Source of the DNA: Rhizobium sp. Q54
Lineage (GTDB): Bacteria > Pseudomonadota > Alphaproteobacteria > Micropepsales > Micropepsaceae
Length of the DNA: 64,000 nucleotides
Assembly: GCA_945860165.1 (NCBI GenBank)
Contig: CAMAPL010000014.1
Span: 1 to 64,000 of the forward strand
Direction: 5' to 3'
Below are positions 54,325 to 63,502 of the stretch, piece by piece; the stretch's first letter is position 1; each line of letters begins with the position of its first letter. Position numbers and translations under genes: made by a program. The notes beneath the pieces are model-generated. The model worked only from the letters and a program-made list of their open reading frames with translations. It was not told the DNA's origin and did no database searches.

Positions 54325-57300
54325 ATGTCTTTAAAAGATTACAGCTTCGTCGGCGGCGACAATCAAGCGAAACTGAGCCTTTTAAAGAAGAGTTCGCTCT
54401 TCGTTACAGCTGCCGCAAGCGCCCTAATGGTAGCTTCCTCCGCCTATGCGCAGGACCCGGGCGTCGAGTCGGTGACAGTCTCATCTTCGCGTATCGTGAA
54501 CAGCGGCATGCAAGCGCCAACCCCCACCACAGTCATGGCCGCCGATTTTATACAACAGCAGAACAAGGACAATATTTTCACGGCCGTCACGCAACTGCCC
54601 TCCTTGATGGGTAGTACTGGTGTGCAGAGTAACGTCAACGCCACCAGCGGTGGTACCAACGGCTTGGCTTCGTTCAACGTGTTCGGCCTTGGAACTGTTC
54701 GTACCCTCACGCTGCTAGATGGACAGCGCTTTGTTCCCGGCAATGTCGCCGGCATTAATGATATCAACCAGTTCCCCCAGATGCTGATCCAGCGAGTTGA
54801 CGTGGTGACCGGCGGTGCCTCGGCGTCCTGGGGCTCGGACGCCATCGCGGGCGTGGTCAATGTCATCACTGATAAAACATATATCGGTTTCAAGACGAAT
54901 GTATCGACCGGTATTTCGAACTATCGAGATAATGCTACGCTTACCATCGGTGCTGCCGCCGGCACTAGTTTTGCGGGCGGTCGGGGGCACTTCACGGTGT
55001 CGGTGGATTACAGTCATAGCGACGGAGTGGAAGGCAATTGGAAAAGGTTGTCCTGCTGCGGTGGCGCTAGCCTGACAGACTCGCAGGGAAATGGGCGTTC
55101 CTGGTATGTTGCGCCCTCGATATTGGCTTATAATAGTCCTGGCGTAACCCCTGCCGGTCAGCCGCAATTCTATTTAAGGGATAATGGTACGTCTAATCAA
55201 TTTGGGCGCACCGGTATGATAAACAGTGGCCCGCTGCAGGGGATCGGGTTCAACCCCGACGGAACGACCTATCGCCGTGACTTCGGCGTAGGTCCCAACG
55301 GCCTTCCGGGTGTTCCAGCCAAAAATGGCTCTGCTGGTTCGGCCGGTACGGTCACCAACTGCCCGGGAACACTCTGTATCGGCGGAGATAACTCTGCCCA
55401 GACCGGCTCGGGCGGCACCATGTCATCGCCGATTACGCGCGGCAACTTCTATGCCCGCCTGTCCTATGACATCGCGCCAAAATGGAATATTTATACCACG
55501 GTAAGCATGGGTGAAACTCAGAGCTCAACCAATCCAAATTCTAATCAATGGAGGTCTGGCCTGCCTGGGCTTGCTGGCGCCGCCACCCAGACCACAGCTG
55601 CGGCTCTGACTTCAACAATTTACTCAACCTCGCCCTTCAATGCAGGCCAGATGCTGGTGGCCCCGGGTATCCAATGCGGTAACGCTGCGGGCGGCGCAAA
55701 CGCATATCTGCCTGCTAGTATCAATCAAGCATGTATCGATAATAACATTACGTCTTTCGGGTTCGGTTCACTCTTTTATGGGCTGGGACCGCAAAAGGTC
55801 CATTCACTGCGTAACAGCAAGCGCTTCGCCTTTGGCCTTGACGGGTCCTTCGAGCTCATGGGTACGGAATGGAATGCCGTTGCCTATGCCCAGCATGGTA
55901 AGAACAACACCCGGATCAATGTCAACGGTATCGCAAATTTACCCAATCTTTATCATGGCGTAGATACGATCAAGGATTCCCAAGGTGTTGTAGTCTGTCG
56001 CAACACCGTCGCCCGTACGTTGGGGTGCATAGCGGTTAATCCATTTACCGACGAATTTACCCAGGCTCAGAAGAACTGGGTATATGGCGGAAAAGTTAAT
56101 GGTCCGGGGCCGCTCCAGATCTCGAAACAGCACCAGAACAACGCAGAATTCGTTATCAGCGGTTCGCCCATCAAGAACTGGGCAGGCGATGTTTCAATCG
56201 CGGTTGGTGCTGGATGGCGTGAGGATGGCTATACGGTCCGCGGCGACGCTGCTGGCAATGGTCTAAAGCTCGGCCCCAAGGGCGCTCCTGGAACCCCCTG
56301 TAACAACCCGGTGCAAAATTGCGCCAACGGTACGAACTGGTATGCCGGCAGTTTCCACAATGCTAATGGTTACTTCAGCGTCCGTGAAGCCTTTACGGAA
56401 ATAGAAGTTCCGCTGTTAGACTCGTCGCAATTTGGCAACGTCGACCTGAGCCTGGCTGGCCGGCATGCCGATTACAGCACTTCTGGTTCTGCAAATACCT
56501 GGAAGGTCGGCATGACCTGGGACACCCCGATCGACGGCGTTCGGTTCCGCGCCATGCAATCGCGCGACTTCCGTGCACCGAACCTGTCTGAACTTTATGC
56601 GGCGCCCACCACCGCAAACTCTTCCAACTCTGATCCTTGGAGAGGGGGGACTATTCAGGTTATCGGCGGCGCTCTTGGTAACCCAAACTTGAAGGCTGAA
56701 AAATCCCTCAATACCCAGCTCGGCGTGGTGTTCACGCCAAGCTGGTTGCCTGGCTTCAGCACCTCAATTGATTATTACCGCATCGGTGTTGGTGCCCAGA
56801 TCAGCGCCGTTGATCGGCAGACTAGTGTCAACAACTGTTATGCTGGTCTGACCCAGTACTGCTCCGCAATTATAGTGGCGGGCGGTCTTAGCCCCGCGGT
56901 CAGTACGAACTGGGTCCAGGTCAATCAACAGGCTTTCAACACCGCCAGTACGACGACAGACGGCTTCAACGTGGAAGCGACCTATCAGTTCAGCCTTGCC
57001 GACGCAGCTTATGTGTCATTGCCGGGCGATTTTACCTTCCGCAACCTGGTTACCTATGTCACCAAGTTCGTAAACACGCCTGGTATCGCCGGAACGTTCC
57101 CGCTCAACACGGCTGGCGCCGCAGCCGGTGCAGGCGGTTTCGGCATCGGCTTCGGCAACGTACCTCATGCCAAGGGCTTCTTCACGCAGCAGTATGAAGA
57201 AGACAATTGGGAAATCCATGTCTCGGAAAACTGGGTTTCGAAGGGCAAGTTCAACAATAATTGGGTTCAGTGCGTACCCGGATCTTGCCCGGTATCGACG

Positions 57301-57540
57301 CTGAAAAATGCGACAACCGATAGAAACAACTACCCGGCGATTGTTTACTTCAACGTCGGTGGTTCTGTGAAATTGGACGATCACTGGACGGTCTATACCC
57401 AAATCGACAACGTTTTAAACGAGGATCCTGTGATTACCGGGCACACTACTGCCTTCAACGCAGCGAACAATGGAACCAATCCAACGCTCTATGACACCGT
57501 CGGTCGCATGTTCCATGTTGGTGTTCGCATCAATAACTAA
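54325..57540 (+). CDS. TonB-dependent outer-membrane receptor
   Basis: A 1071-residue receptor from the ATG at 54325, which sits 9 nt after AGGGGG; the ATG at 54316 lies within that site's spacing. A long signal region ends at SSAYAQ (about residue 43), then a TonB-box-like VESVTVSSSR. The plug domain has NIFTAVTQLPSLMG, LLDGQRFVPGN and ASWGSDAIAGVVNVITDK, followed by a long beta-barrel ending in GRMFHVGVRINN. It imports an unknown ligand across the outer membrane, powered by TonB. Codon use is more AT-ending than in its neighbours. Two TPR/GT41 genes and a decayed TPR/oxygenase gene flank it. Confidence 0.92.
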   Translation: MSLKDYSFVGGDNQAKLSLLKKSSLFVTAAASALMVASSAYAQDPGVESVTVSSSRIVNSGMQAPTPTTVMAADFIQQQNKDNIFTAVTQLPSLMGSTGVQSNVNATSGGTNGLASFNVFGLGTVRTLTLLDGQRFVPGNVAGINDINQFPQMLIQRVDVVTGGASASWGSDAIAGVVNVITDKTYIGFKTNVSTGISNYRDNATLTIGAAAGTSFAGGRGHFTVSVDYSHSDGVEGNWKRLSCCGGASLTDSQGNGRSWYVAPSILAYNSPGVTPAGQPQFYLRDNGTSNQFGRTGMINSGPLQGIGFNPDGTTYRRDFGVGPNGLPGVPAKNGSAGSAGTVTNCPGTLCIGGDNSAQTGSGGTMSSPITRGNFYARLSYDIAPKWNIYTTVSMGETQSSTNPNSNQWRSGLPGLAGAATQTTAAALTSTIYSTSPFNAGQMLVAPGIQCGNAAGGANAYLPASINQACIDNNITSFGFGSLFYGLGPQKVHSLRNSKRFAFGLDGSFELMGTEWNAVAYAQHGKNNTRINVNGIANLPNLYHGVDTIKDSQGVVVCRNTVARTLGCIAVNPFTDEFTQAQKNWVYGGKVNGPGPLQISKQHQNNAEFVISGSPIKNWAGDVSIAVGAGWREDGYTVRGDAAGNGLKLGPKGAPGTPCNNPVQNCANGTNWYAGSFHNANGYFSVREAFTEIEVPLLDSSQFGNVDLSLAGRHADYSTSGSANTWKVGMTWDTPIDGVRFRAMQSRDFRAPNLSELYAAPTTANSSNSDPWRGGTIQVIGGALGNPNLKAEKSLNTQLGVVFTPSWLPGFSTSIDYYRIGVGAQISAVDRQTSVNNCYAGLTQYCSAIIVAGGLSPAVSTNWVQVNQQAFNTASTTTDGFNVEATYQFSLADAAYVSLPGDFTFRNLVTYVTKFVNTPGIAGTFPLNTAGAAAGAGGFGIGFGNVPHAKGFFTQQYEEDNWEIHVSENWVSKGKFNNNWVQCVPGSCPVSTLKNATTDRNNYPAIVYFNVGGSVKLDDHWTVYTQIDNVLNEDPVITGHTTAFNAANNGTNPTLYDTVGRMFHVGVRINN

Positions 57541-57600
57541 ATCTGACGCCGTCGTCAGAAGCGCAAGCAAAAGCGTTTTTACGTCGTTTATAATATAATA

Positions 57601-57660
57601 AAATGACGGCAGACATGACCGGACCGTGACAGGTTCAGATAGTGTCTGCCGTCATTTTTT
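57601..57660 (+). terminator. Intrinsic terminator of the TonB receptor gene
   Basis: A perfect 15-bp inverted repeat (57601-57615 with 57643-57657) with a 27-nt loop is followed by T residues. It lies 60 nt after the stop and is preceded by an AT-rich run that contains two overlapping TATAAT boxes (57589-57599). Confidence 0.8.
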
Positions 57661-57671
57661 TGGTCAGCGCG

Positions 57672-58902
57672 ATGGGGTTGCAGGAGATTCTTCACCAGGC
57701 CCTGGATGCACAAAATTCCGGCAACCTCGCTGAAGCGGAACGGTTGTACCTTGCCGTCCTTGACGCCGATCCACACGAGTTCAATGCCAATCACCTGATC
57801 TGAATGATACGGTTTCAGCAGGGGCGCGGCGCCGAGGCGCTGAAGTCTTTTTCTTGGTCATCGGCGCTTGAGCCGGGAAATCCCGAGATTGCGTTCAACC
57901 GTGGCCTTCTCCTGCGCGACTTGGGGCGCTGCTAGGATGCGGCCGCTTGTTTTGGCAAAGTCCTGTCGGTATAGCCGAATTATGCTGCGGCGCTGAACAA
58001 TCTCGGTCTTGTTCTTTTCGAATGCGATCGGGCCGGGGAAGACATGCAGCTGTTCCGCCGCCATGCTGAACTGCGGTATGGCGACGGGGATTTTCCCCGA
58101 TGAACCGGCGTCCGAATACAAAATGTGGCACGACCGGGAACAGCAGGATTATCGGGCCAGCCGCGATGGCGTTGCTGGCCCCCTGTCGCGATTTCATCTC
58201 GCAAGCGGGGAGCGGTTGGTTACGCCCGGGATAAATCCCGGCAACAACAGTGAACAGATTTGCGGGCGCTGGCGGACAGCGCGGCCGCAAGTTGTGGTGA
58301 TAGACGACCTGCTTACCCAGGACGCACTGGAAAGCCTGCGCCGGTTTTGCTGGGAATCCACGGTATGACGAAAAGCCTATGCCGGTGGCTATCTGGGGGC
58401 GCTTCCGGAACATGGCTTTTCATGTCCGCTGCTGGCCCAGATCGCCGAGGAATTCCGCAGCACATATGGCAGCATTTTCGGTACGCATCATCTGCGCTAC
58501 CTGTGGGGCTTCAAATATGACAGCGTGCTCAGCGGCATCAACATTCACGCCGACTTTGCCGCCGTGAACGTGAATTTCTGGATCACGCCCGACCAGGCCA
58601 ACCTGGACGCCGAAAGCGGTGGTTTGTTAATCTGGGATGTCGCCGCGCTGCTCGACTGGGACTTTGCTAAATACAATGACAATGAGGCGGCGATACGCAG
58701 CTTCCTAGCTCAGAGCGGCGCGCGGGCGATGACCGTTCCGTACCGCGCTAATCGCGCGGTCATCTTCGATTCCGACCTGTTTCACGAAACAGATCGGATC
58801 GCGTTCAAGGGGGGGTACACCAACCGCCGCGTGAATATTACTCTGTTGTATGGTCGGCGAAGATCGCATGAGGGCATTGCGCCATCGCCACTTCATGGCT
58901 GA
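57672..58902 (+). pseudogene. Decayed TPR / 2OG-Fe(II) oxygenase fusion gene
   Basis: The reading frame from ATG 57672 gives TPR-type sequence (HQALDAQNSGNLAEAERLYL) but meets in-frame stops at 57801 (TGA), 57933 (TAG), 57972 (TAG) and 58101 (TGA). A second phase from about 58110 to the stop at 58902 contains a 2OG-Fe(II) oxygenase domain: VVVIDDLLTQDALESLRRFC, then one in-frame TGA (58366), then YLWGFKYDSVLSGINIHADF, LDAESGGLLIWDVAALLDWD and RAVIFDSDLFHETDR. HADF and the later His and Arg (FHETDRI, NRRVN) are the iron and 2-oxoglutarate ligands. The stops sit where Gly, Glu, Lys and Trp are expected, so nonsense mutations plus a frameshift explain the break. Confidence 0.85.
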
Positions 58903-59185
58903 TGTGGCGGAACGGTCGGGGAGGCCTGCTGGCGTCTCGTCATTTACGGTGAAGGGATTCGGAATTATCGAATGTTTCTATTGTAATCATAATTGATCAA
59001 AGCCAGTTTATTTCCTAAAAGCGTCTAAAAACGTACTATTGTAAGTGCAAAAGCAGGCTTTTGTTGCCGATATGTTGTTAAATGCCCACTGGATGGTGTA
59101 AAAAAAAAGATATAATTGGACTCAAGACGGCAGCAAAAAAAAGTGCGCCGAAAGCGCAGTAAATATTAGGCTTGGAGAGTATCTA
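58903..59185. promoter_or_regulatory. AT-rich leader of the second DUF1592 locus
   Basis: A 283-nt AT-rich stretch between the pseudogene and the GTG start at 59186. It contains a perfect TATAAT (59111-59116) 70 nt before the start without a matching -35 box. A 16-bp palindrome sits at 59048-59063, and poly-A tracts lie near 59100 and 59140. GGAGAG (59173-59178) is the ribosome site. No gene is seen in it. Confidence 0.5.
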
Positions 59186-60799
59186 GTGCGCAGCAAACTT
59201 ACCCTCATCATTGCATCTTTTGTGGCCTGCGGCACCTGGATCGGTGCTGCAGCCTTGGAAGCAAGCGTCGGCCAGGTTGTTGGCTTGCGTCGCCTGACCC
59301 AGAACGAATATCGCAACTCGATAGCGGACATTCTCGGCAAGGATATCTCGGTGCAGGGCACCTTCGAGCCGGGCATCCGCATCGGTGGCCTGACTGCGGC
59401 AAGCACCGCAGTACTGTCGATTACGCCTGCCGGCTTTGAGTCTTACTCAAAGATGGCGGACACGATCGCGGCACAGGCGACAAACGAAGAGAACCGCAAG
59501 CGGCTGGTTTCCTGCCAACCCAAGTCCGCCAAGGCGCCGGATGATGCCTGTGCCGCACAGTTTCTCGGCCATTACGGCCTGCAGTTGTTCCGCCGCCCCC
59601 TCACGGCCGAAGAGCTACGCTCGCGCGTGAGCCTTGCGCGGACGATGGCAAAGTCCTCCAGCGATTTTTATGCGGGCCTGCGCTATGGCCTTGCCACGCT
59701 GCTCCAGTCGCCGGAATTCCTATTCCGCAAGGAAATCGCGGTGCCGGAAGGCAAGGGCTACGCGCTGGAACCCTATAGCCGCGCCGCGCGCCTCAGTTAC
59801 CTGATGTGGGACTCCACGCCGGATGCCGAACTGCTGAAGGCGGCCCAGACCGGTGAACTCATCACGGCGGCAGGGCTGGAAAAGCAGGTCGACCGGCTGA
59901 TGGCATCGCCCCGCCTGGAAGTCGGTATGCGCGCCTTCTTCGCTGACATGCTGATGCTGTCGACGTTCGACAACGTGTCCAAGGATGGCCTGTTCTATCC
60001 CAAATGGGCCGGCCCCATGGGCGGCTCGGCTGCAGAAGAAACGCTGCGCACCACTATCGCTCTGGCGCTTCACGAGAATGGGGACATGCGTGACCTGATG
60101 GTCACCCGCAAGACCCAGATCAATCGCATGCTGGCATCAATCTATGGCGTGCCTTTCTCCTTCAAAGGGGAATGGGCGCCATACGAGTTCGGCCCGGAAA
60201 CTGGCCGCAGCGGCCTCGTCACCCAGATCAGCTTACTGGCAATGTTTTCCCATCCCGGTCGTAGTTCGCCCACCAGGCGCGGCGTGGCTTTGAACGAAAT
60301 CCTGCTTTGCGAGCCTACGCCGACGCCGCCCAACAATGTGGATTTTTCTGAGGTCAATGACACCAATGGGCCGCGCAAGACGGTGCGCGAACGCCTGATG
60401 GCCCATGCCAACGACAAGACCTGCGCCTCCTGCCATAACGCTGTTGATCCACTCGGCCTGTCGCTGGAAGGTTTCGATACAATTGGCGGACGCCGGGAGC
60501 GGGAGAATGGCGAGATGATCGACGTTTCTGCCACCCTTGCGGGCAAGTCTTTCAGCGGCGCTGAAGGCCTGGGCAAGTTTTTGTACAGCAGCCCGAAATA
60601 TCCCGCCTGCGTCGCGCGCAAGCTCTATTCCTATGCCAATGGCCTGAACAGCGAAGAGGTGGAGCCTGCCGCGTTTAAGGACGGACAGGAATCTTTCCAG
60701 AAGTCAGGCTATCGCCTTCGCGCCTTGATCAAGGGCCTCGTCACAAGCCCCGGCTTCTTCATTGCCACGGCCGAGCACATCAAAACCGTATCACCCTAG
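59186..60799 (+). CDS. DUF1592-1588-1585 exported protein lacking the N-terminal haem domain (locus 2)
   Basis: A 537-residue protein from a GTG at 59186. A signal-like N-terminus (residues 1-23) is followed almost at once by LRRLTQNEYRNSIADILG, the start of the DUF1587/1592 body, so the N-terminal CxxCH domain seen in locus 1 is absent. RAARLSYLMWDSTPDAELL and the C-terminal haem motif CASCHNAVDPLGLS (Cys413/Cys416-His417) remain. The poly-Pro linker of locus 1 is replaced by PTPTPPNNV. The DUF1552 gene follows 18 nt later, and separate cytochrome genes lie further on. Confidence 0.87.
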   Translation: MRSKLTLIIASFVACGTWIGAAALEASVGQVVGLRRLTQNEYRNSIADILGKDISVQGTFEPGIRIGGLTAASTAVLSITPAGFESYSKMADTIAAQATNEENRKRLVSCQPKSAKAPDDACAAQFLGHYGLQLFRRPLTAEELRSRVSLARTMAKSSSDFYAGLRYGLATLLQSPEFLFRKEIAVPEGKGYALEPYSRAARLSYLMWDSTPDAELLKAAQTGELITAAGLEKQVDRLMASPRLEVGMRAFFADMLMLSTFDNVSKDGLFYPKWAGPMGGSAAEETLRTTIALALHENGDMRDLMVTRKTQINRMLASIYGVPFSFKGEWAPYEFGPETGRSGLVTQISLLAMFSHPGRSSPTRRGVALNEILLCEPTPTPPNNVDFSEVNDTNGPRKTVRERLMAHANDKTCASCHNAVDPLGLSLEGFDTIGGRRERENGEMIDVSATLAGKSFSGAEGLGKFLYSSPKYPACVARKLYSYANGLNSEEVEPAAFKDGQESFQKSGYRLRALIKGLVTSPGFFIATAEHIKTVSP

Positions 60800-60817
60800 A
60801 AACTAGGAGACACAGTC

Positions 60818-62155
60818 ATGAAATTAGATCGCAGGTTCCTTCTTCGCGGCATGTTCCAGGGTTCGGCCGCCACAATGATGGTGCCGTTCCTGGACTGTTT
60901 CCTTGACAGCAAGGGCCAGGCGCTGGCCGCGACGGGGCAGAAGCTCCCGACGCGCTTCAACACCTTCTTCTTCGGCTGCGGCCTGACAAAGTCGCTCTGG
61001 GTCCCCAAGACTGCCGGAAAAGATTATGAAATGACCGTCCAGCTCAAGCCGCTGGAAGCTTACCGCAACAAGCTGAACGTGTTCAGCGGCCTGCGCATTC
61101 CGTTCGACGACAATCCCAATTACCAACACTGGTCGGGCGTTGCCGCCGCGGCCACCGGCATTTCGCCGACCAAGCAGGGGCAGTTCGATTCTAAGACCAT
61201 CGACCAGCAGGTTGCCGATGTGATCAGCCGCGGTGCACGCTACAAGTCGGTAGCAGCCGCCGCCTCAGGCAATGCGAAGGAAAGCTATTCGAGCCTGGGT
61301 GGCCTCAACACGCTGCCTCCCGAAACCACGCCGCTGTCGCTGTATACGCGACTGTTCGGCCCGGGATTCCAGGATCCCTCTTCGCCTAACTGGAAGCCCG
61401 ATCCCTCGATCATGGTGCAGCAGAGCGTGCTGTCGGTGGTTGCAGAGGACCGCAAGCGCGCGATGATGCATCTGGGCGCCGCCGACCAGGCCCGCATGGA
61501 TCAGTACTTCACCTCGGTGCGCGAAGTTGAAACCCAGATGGCGACCCAGCTGCAGCGCCCCGAACTCACCGCAAAGGTCGAGATCCCGGGGGCACCTGAG
61601 AGCGATTTGGTCGTCAATAACGCGCTCCCCAACATCCGCAAGAACGTCCCGCTGATGTCCCGGCTGGGCGCGTTGGCCCTGGCCACCGACCAGACCCGGG
61701 TGTTCAATCTCAGTATTTCCGAGCCGGGTTCGCAGATCTTCATTCCCGGCGATTCCCTGGGCTATCATCAGTCAACGCATGAAGAGCCCATCGACCCGAT
61801 CCTGGGCTATCAGCCACGTGTCGCCCAATACAATGTTCACAGCATGGAGCTCTTCGCCATGATGCTGAAGGAGCTGGACGGCGTTCAGGAAGGCGACGGT
61901 ACACTGCTGGATCACAGCCTGGTCTTTGCCTACACCGACCAGAGCTTCGCCAAGATCCATGCGGTCGACGGTCTCCCGATCTTGGTTGCCGGCCTTGCGA
62001 GCGGGCGCATGAAGGGCGGTTACCATATCGCTGGTGACAACAGCACGGTGTCGCGCGTGGGCTTGACTGCCATGAAGGCGATGGGTGTCGGCGTCGACAG
62101 CTGGGGCGCGAACTCAATGGAAACCAAGAGTCCGTTCACCGAATTGCTGGCCTAG
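60818..62155 (+). CDS. DUF1552 exported protein, locus 2
   Basis: A 445-residue member of DUF1552. The N-terminus DRRFLLRGMFQGSAA has twin arginines typical of a Tat signal. Shared segments with locus 1 include LKPLEAYRNKLNVFSGL, SVVAEDRKRAMMHLGAADQ and DGTLLDHSLVFAYTDQSF. In place of locus 1's GAGDHARC it has NYQHWSGVAAAATG, so the metal or ligand region differs. It is 18 nt downstream of the DUF1592 gene and forms the same pairing as locus 1. Confidence 0.86.
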   Translation: MKLDRRFLLRGMFQGSAATMMVPFLDCFLDSKGQALAATGQKLPTRFNTFFFGCGLTKSLWVPKTAGKDYEMTVQLKPLEAYRNKLNVFSGLRIPFDDNPNYQHWSGVAAAATGISPTKQGQFDSKTIDQQVADVISRGARYKSVAAAASGNAKESYSSLGGLNTLPPETTPLSLYTRLFGPGFQDPSSPNWKPDPSIMVQQSVLSVVAEDRKRAMMHLGAADQARMDQYFTSVREVETQMATQLQRPELTAKVEIPGAPESDLVVNNALPNIRKNVPLMSRLGALALATDQTRVFNLSISEPGSQIFIPGDSLGYHQSTHEEPIDPILGYQPRVAQYNVHSMELFAMMLKELDGVQEGDGTLLDHSLVFAYTDQSFAKIHAVDGLPILVAGLASGRMKGGYHIAGDNSTVSRVGLTAMKAMGVGVDSWGANSMETKSPFTELLA

Positions 62156-62182
62156 TTAGTTTTATTCCAACCGAAGGCAACC

Positions 62183-62211
62183 GCAAGCTGCCCTAGCTTG
62201 CCTTCTGTTTT
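62183..62211 (+). terminator. Candidate terminator after the second DUF1552 gene
   Basis: A 7-bp inverted repeat (62183-62189 with 62195-62201) with a 5-nt loop, followed by CTTCTGTTTTG. A wider alternative pairing with the upstream GAAGGCAA is possible. It may only attenuate, because the cytochrome genes follow closely. Confidence 0.45.
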
Positions 62212-62235
62212 GTCCGCCCGGAGATTGTTTACGTT

Positions 62236-62733
62236 ATGTTGCGTTCTGTTCTTTTCTCCCGCGTCGCGGGCGTTGCGTTTCTTTTTTGTGTTTCAGCTAC
62301 CGCTATCGTTACGGCAGCACCCGCAGACATCGCCCAAATTAAATCCAGGCAGGACAAATTGCGCGATATGGCAAGCGCCCTTAAGCAAATCGACGATGAG
62401 CTCAAGAAGAGATCTCCCGACTGGGAAAATCTCATCCAGCCTAACGTCCTGATACTCCAGGAGCGTAGCCCCTTCCTGCTGAAATGGTTTCCCAAAGGCA
62501 GCGGCCCCGAAGCCGGCGCCAAGACTTATGCCCTGCCAGCCATCTGGCAAAAGGGCGATGATTTCGCCAAGCACGGCAGGACGATGATGGCCGAAGCGGT
62601 AAAGTTGAGCCAGGTGGCCGCCAAAAAGGACAACGGCGAGCTCAAGGCGCAGGTCATTGCATTGGGTAAGAGCTGCAAGGCCTGCCATGAGGATTACCGC
62701 TCACCGGACTACGAAAAAGACGCAGAACAGTAA
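62236..62733 (+). CDS. Cytochrome c' (class II) family protein
   Basis: A 165-residue exported cytochrome. A signal peptide (about residues 1-28, TAAPA) precedes a four-helix-like body with the DMASALKQIDDELKKRSPDW start. The haem site CKACHEDYR (Cys147/Cys150-His151) is at the C-terminus, as in class II cytochromes c'. It lies 9 nt before the cytochrome b561 gene, an arrangement in which the b561 passes quinol electrons to the periplasmic c'. It may be the redox partner of the DUF1592 protein upstream, which lacks its own N-terminal haem domain. Confidence 0.88.
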   Translation: MLRSVLFSRVAGVAFLFCVSATAIVTAAPADIAQIKSRQDKLRDMASALKQIDDELKKRSPDWENLIQPNVLILQERSPFLLKWFPKGSGPEAGAKTYALPAIWQKGDDFAKHGRTMMAEAVKLSQVAAKKDNGELKAQVIALGKSCKACHEDYRSPDYEKDAEQ

Positions 62734-62741
62734 GAGATCCT

Positions 62742-63452
62742 ATGAGTTTGCCGGGAGACATCGGGGTAGGGCAAAAGGCATCTCGGACAATGTCCCTTTT
62801 GCGCATCTGGGATTCGCCAACCCGCGCCATGCACTGGCTGCTGGTGATCTCCATCGCGGTCTGCTGGTGGACAGCCGAGAATGGTGAGCTTGAATATCAC
62901 GCCTATAGCGGCTACGTCGCGCTCTGGGTCATCCTGCTGCGGCTATACTGGGGCTTTGTGGGGTCTTCCACCGCCAAGTTCGTCAACTTCCTGCGCGGCC
63001 CCAGGACTGTTTTCAACTATGCGCTTACCCTGCACAAACGCGACACGGCCCCGGCATTGGGACATAATGCATTGGGCGCGATCAGCGTCCTGGTGCTTTT
63101 GGCCTCGGTTCTGGCGGTGGTCGTCACCGGCTTGTTCGCCGTGGACTTTGACGTCATCTATTCGGGGCCGCTGTCTAGCTATGTCGATTATCGCCAGGGC
63201 CGCCGCATCGCGCGCCTTCATGGTGGCACGCTTTTCGATGTTCTCCTGGTGATCATTACACTGCATCTTCTGGCGGTCAGTTTCTACTTCGCCTGGAAAC
63301 GCCAAAATCTGGTTGGCGCCATGATCACGGGTAAGCGCAAGGGTGACGCGGACGGGGGGGAAGTTCAGGTCGCGCCGGTCTGGCGGCTTCTGCTTGGCGC
63401 GGTGTTTGTTTCGGTTATCGTATGGGCGGTGACGACGGGGTTCTATTTTTAG
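62742..63452 (+). CDS. Cytochrome b561 family protein
   Basis: A 236-residue four-helix membrane cytochrome of the bacterial b561/Ni-Fe hydrogenase b-type family. Candidate haem ligands are His31 (TRAMHWLL), His53 (EYHAYSGY), His108 (LGHNALG) and His175 (LHLLAVS). It starts at 62742 with an overlapping short alternative ATG at 62790 (MSLLRIW). It follows the c' gene by 8 nt and probably feeds it with electrons from the quinone pool. DUF1592/DUF1552 upstream would then be an envelope acceptor system. Confidence 0.9.
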   Translation: MSLPGDIGVGQKASRTMSLLRIWDSPTRAMHWLLVISIAVCWWTAENGELEYHAYSGYVALWVILLRLYWGFVGSSTAKFVNFLRGPRTVFNYALTLHKRDTAPALGHNALGAISVLVLLASVLAVVVTGLFAVDFDVIYSGPLSSYVDYRQGRRIARLHGGTLFDVLLVIITLHLLAVSFYFAWKRQNLVGAMITGKRKGDADGGEVQVAPVWRLLLGAVFVSVIVWAVTTGFYF

Positions 63453-63502
63453 ATGTTGTTCTGGTATCCTTAAAAAAACACTTCTAACCGGGCGGGAAAA
63501 CA

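Noticed and set aside
57672-58902. Stop-codon recoding or readthrough in the TPR/oxygenase gene
   Set aside because: Both TGA and TAG occur, along with a phase change, and no selenocysteine-type hairpin was noticed. Decay is simpler.
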